Origin: a virus | DNA length: 64,000 nucleotides | Virus record (IMG/VR): IMGVR_UViG_3300028840_002431 | Location: 108,240-172,239 of that record | Strand: one strand, 5' to 3' | The notes under the pieces: model-generated | What the model was told of the DNA's origin: nothing | Database searches by the model: none | What the model saw: the letters and a program-made list of their open reading frames with translations, nothing else | Translations under genes and position numbers: made by a program | Shown here: piece by piece, positions 23,509-30,714 of the stretch | Position numbering within the stretch: position 1 is the stretch's first letter | Layout: each line of letters begins with the position of its first letter

Positions 23509-23568
23509 ATATTACACCGCTTGGCGGAATAGGCAATTAGGAGTATCCTCGCTGAGCGGTGTAATAAT
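23509..23568. promoter_or_regulatory. Divergent GGTGTA promoters in a 12-base inverted repeat
   Basis: TATTACACCGCT (23510-23521) and AGCGGTGTAATA (23554-23565) are perfect inverted arms. The right arm drives the plus gene at 23574; the left arm drives the minus RNA leader and the 23358 gene. The arms may also be a protein-binding site. Confidence 0.6.
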
Positions 23569-23573
23569 ACAGG

Positions 23574-23858
23574 ATGCTAACAATCTCTGACGCTTTCAAA
23601 GCTGGACACATGCGGCTCCGCAGGGAACCCTGGAACCCCTTTGCCCATATCGAACTAATCCGTGCCGGGGACGGTCACGCCATTTGGGTCAAGCTCCACG
23701 ATGTTACCCAGATGGTGGAAAGCACGGAACCCCAACAGGTGCCGCTCATGCCTCCCTACGACGACGGGACCGCTGTCTGGGAGCCGTGGACGCCCACAGA
23801 CGAGATCAAGAAACTCCAACCGGGCGTTGACTGGGCTTATTACGAAAAAGACATCTAA
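23574..23858 (+). CDS. Hypothetical 94-residue protein
   Basis: Head of a long plus-strand operon. GGTGTAATAA ends 6 bases before the ATG. MLTISDAFKAGHMRLRREPW begins a mixed domain with Trp- and Pro-rich middle (GTAVWEPWTPTDE). A similar short opening occurs in proteins of unknown role. The next gene starts 2 bases after the stop. Confidence 0.65.
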   Translation: MLTISDAFKAGHMRLRREPWNPFAHIELIRAGDGHAIWVKLHDVTQMVESTEPQQVPLMPPYDDGTAVWEPWTPTDEIKKLQPGVDWAYYEKDI

Positions 23859-23859
23859 C

Positions 23860-24141
23860 ATGACTCTCGACCACATACAGTCCGTAGCAGAGTATTACTG
23901 CACCTTGTTCCGCAAGAACAACATCAAGGCCGTCAACCGCAACGAAGAACTAGGCACATACTTCGACGGTGATGTTAGATTCGACCCGGCTTTCGAGCAC
24001 GCACACTGGATGTGCCAACAACTGTCCCGGATGACGGACTTCGAGAAAGCCAACCGCTGGCTAGGATTCGTCCAAGGTGTTCTGTGGACCGGCTCGTTCC
24101 GGTCCATAACACAAATGAGAGAGGACAACCGTACCGTATGA
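23860..24141 (+). CDS. Small phage protein of a recurrent type
   Basis: A 93-residue protein. DHIQSVAEYYCTLFRKNNIK and HAHWMCQQL..EKANRWLGFVQGVLW resemble small helical proteins I have seen in several phage operons, function unknown. It is followed by a 4-base overlap with the next gene. Confidence 0.7.
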   Translation: MTLDHIQSVAEYYCTLFRKNNIKAVNRNEELGTYFDGDVRFDPAFEHAHWMCQQLSRMTDFEKANRWLGFVQGVLWTGSFRSITQMREDNRTV

Positions 24142-24503
24142 CTCAAGACTTACAGCAACAATTCAGCGAAGCGGCCATGGAGTTGAACCTTCAACTCGAC
24201 AAGGCGTTCACCGTCATAAGAGAACACAAGCTGGGAGTACCGGCGCTGATCAACGCGGACGGTTATGAGGTCGGCCTCGATAAAGTCCGGGGCCAGTGGC
24301 AGTTCTACTACGCGGAAGATGGGATGAAAAAAGCCATGCACTCAGCCCCCATCCTGGCTCGAATTGCTCTCGCCAATAATCTAGAAGCACTGTGGGGGCA
24401 GATTTTACTCAACTACGGGGCAAAACGAGAGGCTATTATAGAGGCGGCCCGCAAAGCCGCAGATTTCTGCTCCGCCATGGAGGCACAAGATGACAGTGTA
24501 TGA
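24138..24503 (+). CDS. Hypothetical helical protein
   Basis: A 121-residue protein, starting by ATGA overlap. The two helical ends (QDLQQQFSEAAMELNLQLDK and AKREAIIEAARKAADFCSAM) flank a short beta section (GQWQFYYAEDG). No motif recognised. Confidence 0.65.
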   Translation: MTQDLQQQFSEAAMELNLQLDKAFTVIREHKLGVPALINADGYEVGLDKVRGQWQFYYAEDGMKKAMHSAPILARIALANNLEALWGQILLNYGAKREAIIEAARKAADFCSAMEAQDDSV

Positions 24504-24762
24504 GTTAGAAAGGCATATGATCCCATGGGACGGGAACAACCCTCCTGAGGTCCCGCAGATTGTAATAGACGCTCTGGGAGAACCTTTAGAACAGGCCGTG
24601 AAGTCAGGCCCTATCGGTGTCGGACACACGGAAGAGACTGGTTGGTTTATCCTGATGTCTGGCCAAGGCCCCTTCATATTCTGGATGGAAAAAGAGGACG
24701 AAGGCCAGTACAGTCAGGCCAACGACGGCCGACGCGATGCCTGGGTTCGCGCACGCCCGTGA
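24490..24762 (+). CDS. Hypothetical 90-residue protein
   Basis: Overlaps the preceding gene by 14 bases. Acidic sequence with an extended C-terminal part (PFIFWMEKEDEGQYSQANDG). No recognised family; placed in the operon starting at 23574. Confidence 0.6.
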   Translation: MTVYELERHMIPWDGNNPPEVPQIVIDALGEPLEQAVKSGPIGVGHTEETGWFILMSGQGPFIFWMEKEDEGQYSQANDGRRDAWVRARP

Positions 24763-25124
24763 AGAAGAAGCAAACACTAGCTAAACTCCACAACGAGTTC
24801 GTGGTCCATGTGAACCGCGACCGTGGAATGAACACCATCTCAGTCCCGCTCTGCGGTCTATGTGGTAACAACGGTATTATTAAGACCAAATGGCACCCAC
24901 CGTGGACGGAGATGGAAACCGACTACGACTCTTACGAGTTAGAAGGCTACTGCATCTGTAAGAACGGTCGCGAGATGCGAAAAAAGGCGGTAGGGTCAAG
25001 ATGGGGAGGCACCTCGATCACGAGAGTTCCTCTGGGGTGTAGCCCGCAAGAAGAAGTAGAAGAGCCAGAGAAAGAAGACGAAAACCCCAAAGATTTCTGG
25101 GACCACGTGAAGACGGAAGACTGA
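24759..25124 (+). CDS. Zinc-binding protein with FWDHV tail
   Basis: A 121-residue protein from GTG 24759 (overlaps upstream stop). CGLCGNNGIIKTKW and GYCICKNGREMRKK form a probable four-cysteine zinc site. A Glu-rich linker leads to the C-terminus ENPKDFWDHVKTED, a tail-tag variant with Phe for Leu. Confidence 0.7.
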   Translation: MKKKQTLAKLHNEFVVHVNRDRGMNTISVPLCGLCGNNGIIKTKWHPPWTEMETDYDSYELEGYCICKNGREMRKKAVGSRWGGTSITRVPLGCSPQEEVEEPEKEDENPKDFWDHVKTED

Positions 25125-25294
25125 TGGTAACAAAAGACCAATTGGAAGACTTGAAAAAGAAGCTCTCGAAGAAACTACCGTGGTGGCAGCCATTCGTGTC
25201 CCGCGAGAGGTTCGAGGCGACCCGACACATAGCCCGGCTTCTAGTCATGGAACTGGAAGACGAGAGGAGCGGCGTCTGGAAGGACGTTGAGTAG
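25124..25294 (+). CDS. Small helical protein
   Basis: A 56-residue frame beginning MVTKDQLEDLKKKLSKKLPW and ending DERSGVWKDVE. It fills the gap between two tagged genes exactly, with TGATG at its start and TAGTG at its end, which supports translation. Likely coiled coil; function unknown. Confidence 0.6.
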   Translation: MVTKDQLEDLKKKLSKKLPWWQPFVSRERFEATRHIARLLVMELEDERSGVWKDVE

Positions 25295-25518
25295 TGCCGA
25301 AGGTGTGCAAACCTGACTGCCGGTTTCTATCACCAACGGAGGCAGAGCAAGAAATGATGATAAAGCCGTGGCCGCCCCACATGTGCCGAAAATACAACCA
25401 ACGGGTGCGGCACGTGGGGTACTTATACCCTGGAGAGGGAACCCATCCGGATTTGCTCGCTCTCCCTGAGTGCGACGGTATCGAGAACACGCTATGGGAT
25501 CATCTGATGGAAAACTAA
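25294..25518 (+). CDS. Cysteine-containing small protein with LWDHL tail
   Basis: A 74-residue protein from GTG 25294. CKPDCRFLSPTEAEQEMM, CRKYNQ and a later cysteine may bind one metal. It ends ENTLWDHLMEN. The tail codons ctatgggatcatctg differ from most other genes at third positions. Confidence 0.65.
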   Translation: MPKVCKPDCRFLSPTEAEQEMMIKPWPPHMCRKYNQRVRHVGYLYPGEGTHPDLLALPECDGIENTLWDHLMEN

Positions 25519-25853
25519 GGCTCTGGTGGTGCGGTTGGAACGTCCCCTTCAACATCCCACCTGAGGACATGCTCGAAGACTGGCCTTACGACATGCAAGG
25601 CTGGCACACGGGAGAAGGAAACGACTACTCGACATGGACCGGTGCCGTCTGGGCAGAAACCGACTCCGCAGCCACTGAGACCGTCTTGTCTTGTTATGGG
25701 GCGTCCAGTGATCAAATAACCTTACGCTGGCCACCCCGGCTCCAAGATGACGACTTCACACCCGGCGACCGCTTCCCTGACTTCACCCTTAAGAAGCCCA
25801 CTGGGCCGCCGCCTGAACCAATCAATCTATGGGACCACCTACAAAATGAGTGA
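25494..25853 (+). CDS. Hypothetical protein with LWDHL tail
   Basis: A 119-residue protein. The likely ATG 25494 lies inside the tail codons of the previous gene. LRLWWCGWNVPFNIPPEDM begins an aromatic-rich domain, and a Pro-rich linker (KKPTGPPPEPI) leads to NLWDHLQNE. The start is uncertain because no SD is visible. Confidence 0.6.
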   Translation: MGSSDGKLRLWWCGWNVPFNIPPEDMLEDWPYDMQGWHTGEGNDYSTWTGAVWAETDSAATETVLSCYGASSDQITLRWPPRLQDDDFTPGDRFPDFTLKKPTGPPPEPINLWDHLQNE

Positions 25854-26046
25854 CAAACCAAAAGCTGGCCACATGACGCTGCCCAACCGGTTCGTCGGTC
25901 ATTTGCTTCGAGATTTCGTGGACATCCGACGAGGCGTCGGCATGGACGACGCCGATATACAAGGGCAATTAGAGGCCCTGACCAACCACACGAAGGTGCC
26001 GACCACACTGTTACCCGCGATTCTCAAGATGGCGTTCAAAGAGTAA
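25846..26046 (+). CDS. Small helical protein
   Basis: A 66-residue protein whose ATG lies inside the last codons of the previous gene. NRFVGHLLRDFVDIRRGVGM and TLLPAILKMAFKE suggest a three-helix unit. Unknown function; last gene of the 23.6 kb operon. Confidence 0.6.
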   Translation: MSDKPKAGHMTLPNRFVGHLLRDFVDIRRGVGMDDADIQGQLEALTNHTKVPTTLLPAILKMAFKE

Positions 26047-26082
26047 AGATTTAGTATGGCTCTCTTGATTATAGGAGACGCC

Positions 26083-26379
26083 ATGAGCAACCCCAGGAAA
26101 GCTTACGAAGAGGCTATCAAAACCGGCCGTGAGTTGAACTTCAAAATCGTAGAGCACGCGGCCCGAGCAATAAAAGACTACGCCAAGGACCTGGACACCG
26201 CCGCGACCTTCGAGGATCACGCCAAGGTCTATATGACCATGGCTCGCATCTGCGACAACTTGGAATCAGCGGCCAAGGCGTCATCCGTGAGCGAGAAACC
26301 AGCCCGCCTTTTGGCCAACGCCAGCGCTACCCTTGATGCGTTGGCCAAGCTGCGTAAAAGGGAAGAAGGCATCCTATGA
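26083..26379 (+). CDS. SNPRKA-start protein 1
   Basis: A 98-residue helical protein starting MSNPRKAYEEAIKTGREL, with GGAG 5 bases before the ATG. The NPRKA(F/Y) start is shared with genes at 26376, 34243, 38487 (minus) and 39785. The rest looks like a helical bundle. The tag may be a sorting or processing signal. Coupled to the next gene by ATGA. Confidence 0.7.
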   Translation: MSNPRKAYEEAIKTGRELNFKIVEHAARAIKDYAKDLDTAATFEDHAKVYMTMARICDNLESAAKASSVSEKPARLLANASATLDALAKLRKREEGIL

Positions 26380-26663
26380 GTAACCCCAGGAAAGCGTTCG
26401 AAGAGGCTGTCACCCGTGAAGCGTTCATGGCCGGGGTTGACTGGAACCGGGTACAGAAGACTTTTAACGCCATGATGCACGAGGCGATCAACGGTAAGAA
26501 ACATGCGAAAGAAGGGGTCGAACAGGATGTGCTCTACGACCTCTCGTACATTGCCTGGGGTTTGAAAGAAGCAGCGAAGCAATTGGATATGGGTTCGTCA
26601 GAGCGCCACGCGGACGCTTTGTACAAACAACTCACGCGGGACGCTCAGTCGGCAGGAGAGTGA
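26376..26663 (+). CDS. SNPRKAF-start protein 2
   Basis: A 95-residue helical protein beginning MSNPRKAFEEAVTREAFMAG. It is adjacent to another SNPRKA-start gene, and the first 12 residues are nearly the same while the bodies differ. That argues for a transferable leader rather than recent duplication of the whole gene. Confidence 0.7.
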   Translation: MSNPRKAFEEAVTREAFMAGVDWNRVQKTFNAMMHEAINGKKHAKEGVEQDVLYDLSYIAWGLKEAAKQLDMGSSERHADALYKQLTRDAQSAGE

Positions 26664-26674
26664 ACGTCTGAGAC

Positions 26675-26684
26675 GGTGTAATTA
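26675..26684 (+). promoter_or_regulatory. GGTGTA-type -10 element
   Basis: GGTGTAATTA, then TATAGACCC and ATG 26694. It separates the SNPRKAF pair from the next gene. Confidence 0.55.
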
Positions 26685-26693
26685 TATAGACCC

Positions 26694-27500
26694 ATGAGGT
26701 CCCACCGTCTCAAAGGCGCATCCTTCCAACCTTCGAGTTGCAACGACAAGCTGAGCAAGGTATCGCGCAAGCTCCAATACAACGGCCGCTACGCGAGTCA
26801 CCCAAAGCCTCCTTACGTCTGCTCCACCTACGTATCCATCGAGGCCACGTGTCCCAAGACGTGCCGGTTCAAGGACACCGGGTGTTATCCTCAGGTCGGG
26901 AACGCGGCTTCGTCGGTCCGGTCCCTGGACGAAGACGCCATGTACGAAGGGCTGACTGGCCCCGACGTGGCCAAGGCAGAGGCCGAGTTAATCAATCAGG
27001 CGTGGCCCAAGGGAGTCCCACAGGACGGCGCTCAAGGAGGCCGGGACCTACGGCTCCACGTGTCAGGAGAGACGGCGGACACCGCGTCGGCCTGGGCGTT
27101 GGGTATAGCCGCCAGCCGTTGGAAAGGTCGCGGGGGAGGTGATGTTTGGACCTACACACACAACTGGCGGACCATAGAACCATACGACTTCGGCCCCATA
27201 TCGGCGTTGGCGTCGGTCGAGACCCAAGAAGAGGCGGAAGAAGCCATCGAGCGTGGGTATACCCCAGCCATGGTTGTAACAAAGTTCCCGGCAGACAAGG
27301 CTTTTCTGATCCCCGGCACGGGTATGAAGGTCGTCCCGTGTCCAGCCCAGATCCGGACATCCAAATGTATAACGTGCCGTCTGTGCTTCAAGCCGATGCC
27401 GAAGGGTAAGCTTATCGGCTTCCAGTTGCACGGGTTCGGGGCAAACAGGATGGTGAAGAAGCTTCCCACACTGGGCCAGATGACGATGCCTTGGGCTTGA
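26694..27500 (+). CDS. Cysteine-cluster protein of a recurrent phage family
   Basis: A 268-residue protein with two cysteine clusters: CSTYVSIEATCPKTCRFKDT and a following CY near residue 50, and CPAQIRTSKCITCRLC near residue 225. The order resembles a phage/bacterial family of uncertain function (I recall DUF7227-type proteins) in which the clusters may bind an iron-sulfur centre or zinc. A central GRDLRLHVSGETADTAS is the best-conserved-looking part. The message is probably leaderless. Confidence 0.65.
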   Translation: MRSHRLKGASFQPSSCNDKLSKVSRKLQYNGRYASHPKPPYVCSTYVSIEATCPKTCRFKDTGCYPQVGNAASSVRSLDEDAMYEGLTGPDVAKAEAELINQAWPKGVPQDGAQGGRDLRLHVSGETADTASAWALGIAASRWKGRGGGDVWTYTHNWRTIEPYDFGPISALASVETQEEAEEAIERGYTPAMVVTKFPADKAFLIPGTGMKVVPCPAQIRTSKCITCRLCFKPMPKGKLIGFQLHGFGANRMVKKLPTLGQMTMPWA

Positions 27501-27503
27501 TCC

Positions 27504-27513
27504 GGTGTAAGCT
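27504..27513 (+). promoter_or_regulatory. GGTGTA-type -10 element
   Basis: GGTGTAAGCT, five bases, ATG 27519. Confidence 0.6.
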
Positions 27514-27518
27514 AGGGT

Positions 27519-27773
27519 ATGGCGTCCAAACGCTATTCTAGGTGTACCCGGTGCGGCTCCAAATTTGATAGGTGGTTGGCGTGCTCCCATATCTACTGCC
27601 TCGACTGCCAACCACAGAATAGAAACAAGAACCTCTGGGACCACCTCAAAGACGACTGGCAGAATTACCTGACGTATACCGAAGAGGAACGAGCCAGAGA
27701 TGTCCTACTAGATGAAGTCCCTACCCCGGACCTAGGTCCGGGGAGCCGTGTCCAGATTTCCGGTGTAATTTAG
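27519..27773 (+). CDS. Zinc-ribbon protein with internal LWDHL
   Basis: An 84-residue protein: CTRCGSKFDRWLACSHIYCL and DC form a zinc site, followed by NKNLWDHLKDDWQNYL at residues about 46-60. Unlike most carriers the motif is not terminal; 25 residues follow. A 20-base perfect palindrome (27724-27743) lies in the last codons. Confidence 0.7.
   Translation: MASKRYSRCTRCGSKFDRWLACSHIYCLDCQPQNRNKNLWDHLKDDWQNYLTYTEEERARDVLLDEVPTPDLGPGSRVQISGVI
27724..27743. repeat. Perfect 20-base palindrome
   Basis: CCCCGGACCT followed by its exact inverted copy AGGTCCGGGG. It sits in coding sequence just before the next promoter, so it may be an operator or a transcript-end hairpin; there is no T-run after it. 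Confidence 0.5.
27762..27771 (+). promoter_or_regulatory. GGTGTA-type -10 element
   Basis: GGTGTAATTT, five bases, ATG 27777. Confidence 0.6.
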
Positions 27774-27776
27774 ACC

Positions 27777-28175
27777 ATGCTGCCGCAAATACATGAACGT
27801 ATGCACATGAGCAACGCCTACGCTTTCCTGGCGGAACTCTCAAAAGAGGCCACGCGAGAGATGGTGGGGTCGAGTAAGTACCCGATCGAGATGACCGGAC
27901 AGGGGCCAAGTGCCGGGATGCGTCTGGTCGTTTGCTCCGTCAAAGAACTCGACGACTACTGTTCCTTTTTGAAAGCGTATGTTGACTCCGAGGTAAACGG
28001 AGCGGTTCCGTTGGTCAGGTATTACCAGGGGAAACTAGCGTCCCTGCAAACCGAGATTGACGAGGCGTTGGAAAAAGAGGACTGGAACAAAGCTTCACAC
28101 AGGTTGTGGGACCTGCAAACGACCGGCCAACGGCTACAAGAAAACCTCGACAAGCTCTACAGCGCTCCAGGATAA
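27777..28175 (+). CDS. Hypothetical helical protein
   Basis: A 132-residue protein. After MLPQIHERMHMSNAYAFLAE the body is helical with a charged C-terminal part (EIDEALEKEDWNKASHRLW). An internal MSNAYAFLAELSKEA weakly recalls the SNPRKAF starts. The next gene begins after one base. Confidence 0.65.
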   Translation: MLPQIHERMHMSNAYAFLAELSKEATREMVGSSKYPIEMTGQGPSAGMRLVVCSVKELDDYCSFLKAYVDSEVNGAVPLVRYYQGKLASLQTEIDEALEKEDWNKASHRLWDLQTTGQRLQENLDKLYSAPG

Positions 28176-28176
28176 C

Positions 28177-28749
28177 GTGGTCAAAAAGAAGGACATACCG
28201 TTTTACCTAACATGCTTCATTGTCGGGGTTAGTGCCCCTCACACATTCAATTACGGTGTGGAGCACCCATGGAGAGCGATTCTCATCCTGTCCGGAGTCT
28301 TATTGATTTATGCCTTGATCGTCTACAGCCGGACGCTGTCAAAACAAGGGTTGGACGAAGAACAAAAGTCGGAGGAGGAAACGGAGTCTGAAAACTATGC
28401 GACAGGGGAGGGAACCAGACGGGCAATCGATGAAGAATTTATGAGGGTTGCCGACAACACCTTGGGTCAACTCGCCGCCCTCGCGGAAGCCTCCGGGCGT
28501 TCAGAACCACACAGCGCCATCGGACCCACAGGGCCGGTAGGGCACCCAAACTACTCAGGTCTGGTGCCACTACAAGGTAGCGTTAGTGCCAGGGAATTGG
28601 GTTGCATCTGCCCGCACCCGAACGCCGCTGGTATCGGTCAAACCTTACCCAACCCTAGCTGCCCGATACACGGATCGAAAGAGCCGGAACCAAAACCAGA
28701 ACCAGAGCCGGAACCAGAGAAAGATCTCTGGGACCATTTAAGAGGCTAA
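28177..28749 (+). CDS. Membrane protein with long cytoplasmic arm and LWDHL tail
   Basis: A 190-residue protein from GTG 28177 with AGGA upstream. Two hydrophobic segments (IPFYLTCFIVGVSAPHTF and AILILSGVLLIYALIVY) lie in the first 55 residues. An acidic helix and a Cys/His patch follow (CICPHPNAAG..CPIHG). A repeated EPEPKPEPEP spacer leads to EKDLWDHLRG. The spacer suggests the tail is held out for binding. Confidence 0.7.
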   Translation: MVKKKDIPFYLTCFIVGVSAPHTFNYGVEHPWRAILILSGVLLIYALIVYSRTLSKQGLDEEQKSEEETESENYATGEGTRRAIDEEFMRVADNTLGQLAALAEASGRSEPHSAIGPTGPVGHPNYSGLVPLQGSVSARELGCICPHPNAAGIGQTLPNPSCPIHGSKEPEPKPEPEPEPEKDLWDHLRG

Positions 28750-28819
28750 GGCCGCCACCTTCCGGAGACGACCTCGTAACTCCTTCTACGCAGATGAGCT
28801 ACCCAAGGATAACACAGAT

Positions 28820-29272
28820 ATGAAGACAAGCGAGCTATACCTAAAAACCAAAGGGTTTTTCGTCCACTTGTGTAACATTACAGGTATGCCCGTTCCACGT
28901 ATCAGGGAACCCGAAGCCCCGGATACCTGTGATTTCACGAGCCATGAAGAAGTGCGGCTCAACGTCGTGGGAGCCTACAACGTCACACCGGAACGTCACG
29001 CTGCCCACGTCTTTGGCCACTACCTGTGCGACCTTCACGAGTGGGGCAATAAAGAAGATCACCCGATCTGCGATGAAATAGCTGACGCCATTGCCGACTT
29101 GTTAGACGGCCCGGAGGGGAAAGGCAGTTGTCCTTGTGAATGGACAGAACCATGTGACCCACGGTGTACGTGTGTCCATCCGGTCTCAAGCGTCGGTTGT
29201 AAGCGATGCTGTCGCTACGGGAGTGACGAGCAACGGAAAGCCCAGGCCGAGCACCTAGTTAAACATGAATAA
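28820..29272 (+). CDS. Protein with His-rich segment and cysteine-rich C-terminus
   Basis: A 150-residue protein. ERHAAHVFGHYLCDLHEWG near residue 55 resembles a metal-binding helix but is not a clear HEXXH. The C-terminus CPCEWTEPCDPRCTCVHPVS and CKRCC is cysteine-rich. This could be a zinc-stabilised protein; the enzyme class is undetermined. Confidence 0.65.
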   Translation: MKTSELYLKTKGFFVHLCNITGMPVPRIREPEAPDTCDFTSHEEVRLNVVGAYNVTPERHAAHVFGHYLCDLHEWGNKEDHPICDEIADAIADLLDGPEGKGSCPCEWTEPCDPRCTCVHPVSSVGCKRCCRYGSDEQRKAQAEHLVKHE

Positions 29273-29426
29273 AGACGAAGGACCCAAACTATCTGATGAC
29301 CCTACCCCCGAAGAACTCAGGGCGTGGGTAGAATACTGGACCCGATGCCCGGCGTGTAAGAGTAAGCTATCGATGGCCGACGCGGCACTGGGGTATTGCT
29401 TCTGGTGCGGGGAGAGTCTGGAATGA
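29265..29426 (+). CDS. Small zinc-ribbon protein
   Basis: 53 residues starting MNKDEGPKLSDDPTPEELRA, with CPACKSK and CFWCGES as the two knuckles. It overlaps both neighbours by a few bases, which supports translation. Confidence 0.65.
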   Translation: MNKDEGPKLSDDPTPEELRAWVEYWTRCPACKSKLSMADAALGYCFWCGESLE

Positions 29427-29545
29427 GCAAAGTAACGCGGGAAGAACAGGAACGCCAGCGACGGATGGAGCATATAGAGAAGCTGGCCAACCGGCGTGAA
29501 GAGTCCTATAGCTGGTCCAGATACCAGGAACTGACATGGACGTGA
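29423..29545 (+). CDS. Short charged helical protein
   Basis: 40 residues starting MSKVTREEQERQRRMEHIEK, probably a single helix. The stop codon TGA lies inside the first copy of the 16-base repeat (ATGGACGTGAAG), so the repeat array begins where this operon ends. Confidence 0.5.
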   Translation: MSKVTREEQERQRRMEHIEKLANRREESYSWSRYQELTWT

Positions 29546-30008
29546 AGAGGTGTATACTTCGGGCGTGAAAAGATCATGGACGTGAAGGTGTTTCAGGACG
29601 GCCGACTGCTTAGGGGTCAAGAAGAGGAAGTTGATTATTTACACAGAGATTCATGGACGTGAAGATAGAGCTTCATTTCGCCTTACAGATCATGGACGTG
29701 AAGGGAGTCCAGGTCCATCGAGATTACTGCCTTAAACAGAGTCGTCCGGGGATAAACGGGTTGACTTCACATCCCGAAAGCGAGCAAGACTACGGTCACT
29801 CGCTAAACTCCCCACGTGGGGAGAGTCCATGATCGAACCGGACGACTCTGTTTAGGGTAGTAAGAGCAGATCATGGATGTGAAGATCGGGATGACAACCG
29901 TAAGAGGGCCAACAGATCATGGGCGTGAAGAAAGACATAGGAATAGGGCCACACGAGATCATGGGCGTGAAGGGTAACTTGATAAACTAACAAATCATGG
30001 GCGTGAAG
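29532..30008 (+). repeat. Eight interspersed 16-base repeats
   Basis: Consensus GATCATGGRYGTGAAG at 29532, 29572, 29649, 29688, 29869, 29915, 29957 and 29993. Start-to-start spacing is 40, 77, 39, 181, 46, 42 and 36, mostly near 40 or a multiple. The variable positions are A/G and C/T only. Each copy contains ATG and, one frame off, TGA. The spacer sequences are unrelated, except that the 181-base gap holds a structured RNA. Confidence 0.85.
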
Positions 30009-30042
30009 GGGTTACGAGGTTGGTAACTGTTAACAGTTTCGA
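29546..30042. other. Gene-free 497-base region carrying repeat array and structured RNA
   Basis: There is no convincing gene here; the only frames are short ones that start at the repeat ATGs without ribosome binding sites. The content is the repeat array and the four-way-junction RNA, each listed separately. Confidence 0.7.
29730..29857 (+). ncRNA. Four-way-junction RNA containing split complement of the repeats
   Basis: The outer stem pairs TAAACAGAGTCGTCCGG (29733-29749) with CCGGACGACTCTGTTTA (29838-29854): 17 perfect pairs, extended by three more. Inside are three hairpins: CGGG/CCCG with loop TTGACTTCACAT, GCGAG/CTCGC, and CTCCCC/GGGGAG with loop ACGT, followed by an unpaired AGTCCATGATCGAA. 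Loop CTTCAC (29765-29770) and linker GTCCATGATC (29825-29834) together are the reverse complement of the surrounding 16-base repeat. The strand is inferred from neighbouring genes. Confidence 0.7.
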
Positions 30043-30276
30043 GTGAGGGACCCGGCGATCGACTGGACCAAGATCAAGGAACGACAGGACAATAGTCCTG
30101 AATGCCGCGACCACGAGGGCGTCTACCGACTGCTCAGCGGGCATCTGTATTACGACAGAGCGGGCAACCGGTCCCGTATCCTTAGCTTCTGTCTGGATGA
30201 CCCGGAGCAAGGACCGGTTGTTATCGTGCCGATATTCCCGATCGGGGTAACGCTCTGGGACTGTCTGACGACCTAA
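30043..30276 (+). CDS. Hypothetical protein with LWDCL tail
   Basis: 77 residues from GTG 30043. The body is MRDPAIDWTKIKERQDNSPE and a short beta section (GPVVIVPIFPIG). It ends VTLWDCLTT, a tail variant in which Cys replaces His. Confidence 0.6.
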   Translation: MRDPAIDWTKIKERQDNSPECRDHEGVYRLLSGHLYYDRAGNRSRILSFCLDDPEQGPVVIVPIFPIGVTLWDCLTT

Positions 30277-30400
30277 CCCTTCTTGTCGTTCCGAGACAGT
30301 AGGATTCAGACCCACACGCCTACGAACGTTGGCGATGGGAATCCTTCCCTATAAAACCCGGTTTGTGCGGCAAACACGGCCACCATGGCCGTAAAGGCCG

Positions 30401-30634
30401 TTGTGGAACAACGAACAAACCGATCTCACTAAACACGCTCCGCTATCCCCGTCAACGTGGATACGCAATAACCCTTCTGAAGCTTCTAGAGTAGCGTTTT
30501 CGCAGAAGAATACGCAGAAGAAAGATATAACCGAGCGATTCGATCGAACCCAAAGCAATGCAATCCGCCAATATGGTATTTATAGAACGCTTAAACACTT
30601 GCAACGACTCAAAGGAGCGTCCTATAGAGTTTAA
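30401..30634 (+). CDS. Doubtful open reading frame
   Basis: 77 residues from GTG with no ribosome binding site (NNEQTDLTKHAPLSPSTW). Composition is Asn/Ser/Arg-rich and unlike the neighbours. Kept only because the surrounding gap would otherwise be long. Confidence 0.25.
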   Translation: MWNNEQTDLTKHAPLSPSTWIRNNPSEASRVAFSQKNTQKKDITERFDRTQSNAIRQYGIYRTLKHLQRLKGASYRV

Positions 30635-30639
30635 ATGCT

Positions 30640-30684
30640 GAGAGGTCGAACCAAAGCCGTGCAAAGCAATCGGTCCAACCTCTC
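30640..30684 (+). promoter_or_regulatory. Leader hairpin before regulator gene
   Basis: GAGAGGT pairs with ACCTCTC (7 pairs) around a 31-base loop that contains CGAACC and CGGTCC segments. It lies 30 bases before ATG 30715 and could affect translation. Confidence 0.35.
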
Positions 30685-30714
30685 GATTAACCACCCAACA
30701 GAAAGGTGATAACC

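Larger units (their letters stand above)
30277..30714. other. Mostly non-coding leader region
   Basis: It contains small inverted repeats (ACGGCC/GGCCGT near 30384) and a leader hairpin GAGAGGT/ACCTCTC at 30640-30684 upstream of the regulator at 30715. One weak open frame (30401-30634) is listed separately. I see no clear terminator or tRNA. Confidence 0.5.

Noticed and set aside
28750-28819. A tRNA on the minus strand (GGGTAGCTCATCTGCGTAGA resembles a D-arm)
   Set aside because: No matching acceptor stem, anticodon loop or TTCGA T-loop could be assembled.
29532-30008. A CRISPR array
   Set aside because: The repeats are only 16 bases, spacing ranges from 36 to 181 bases, and there are no cas genes.
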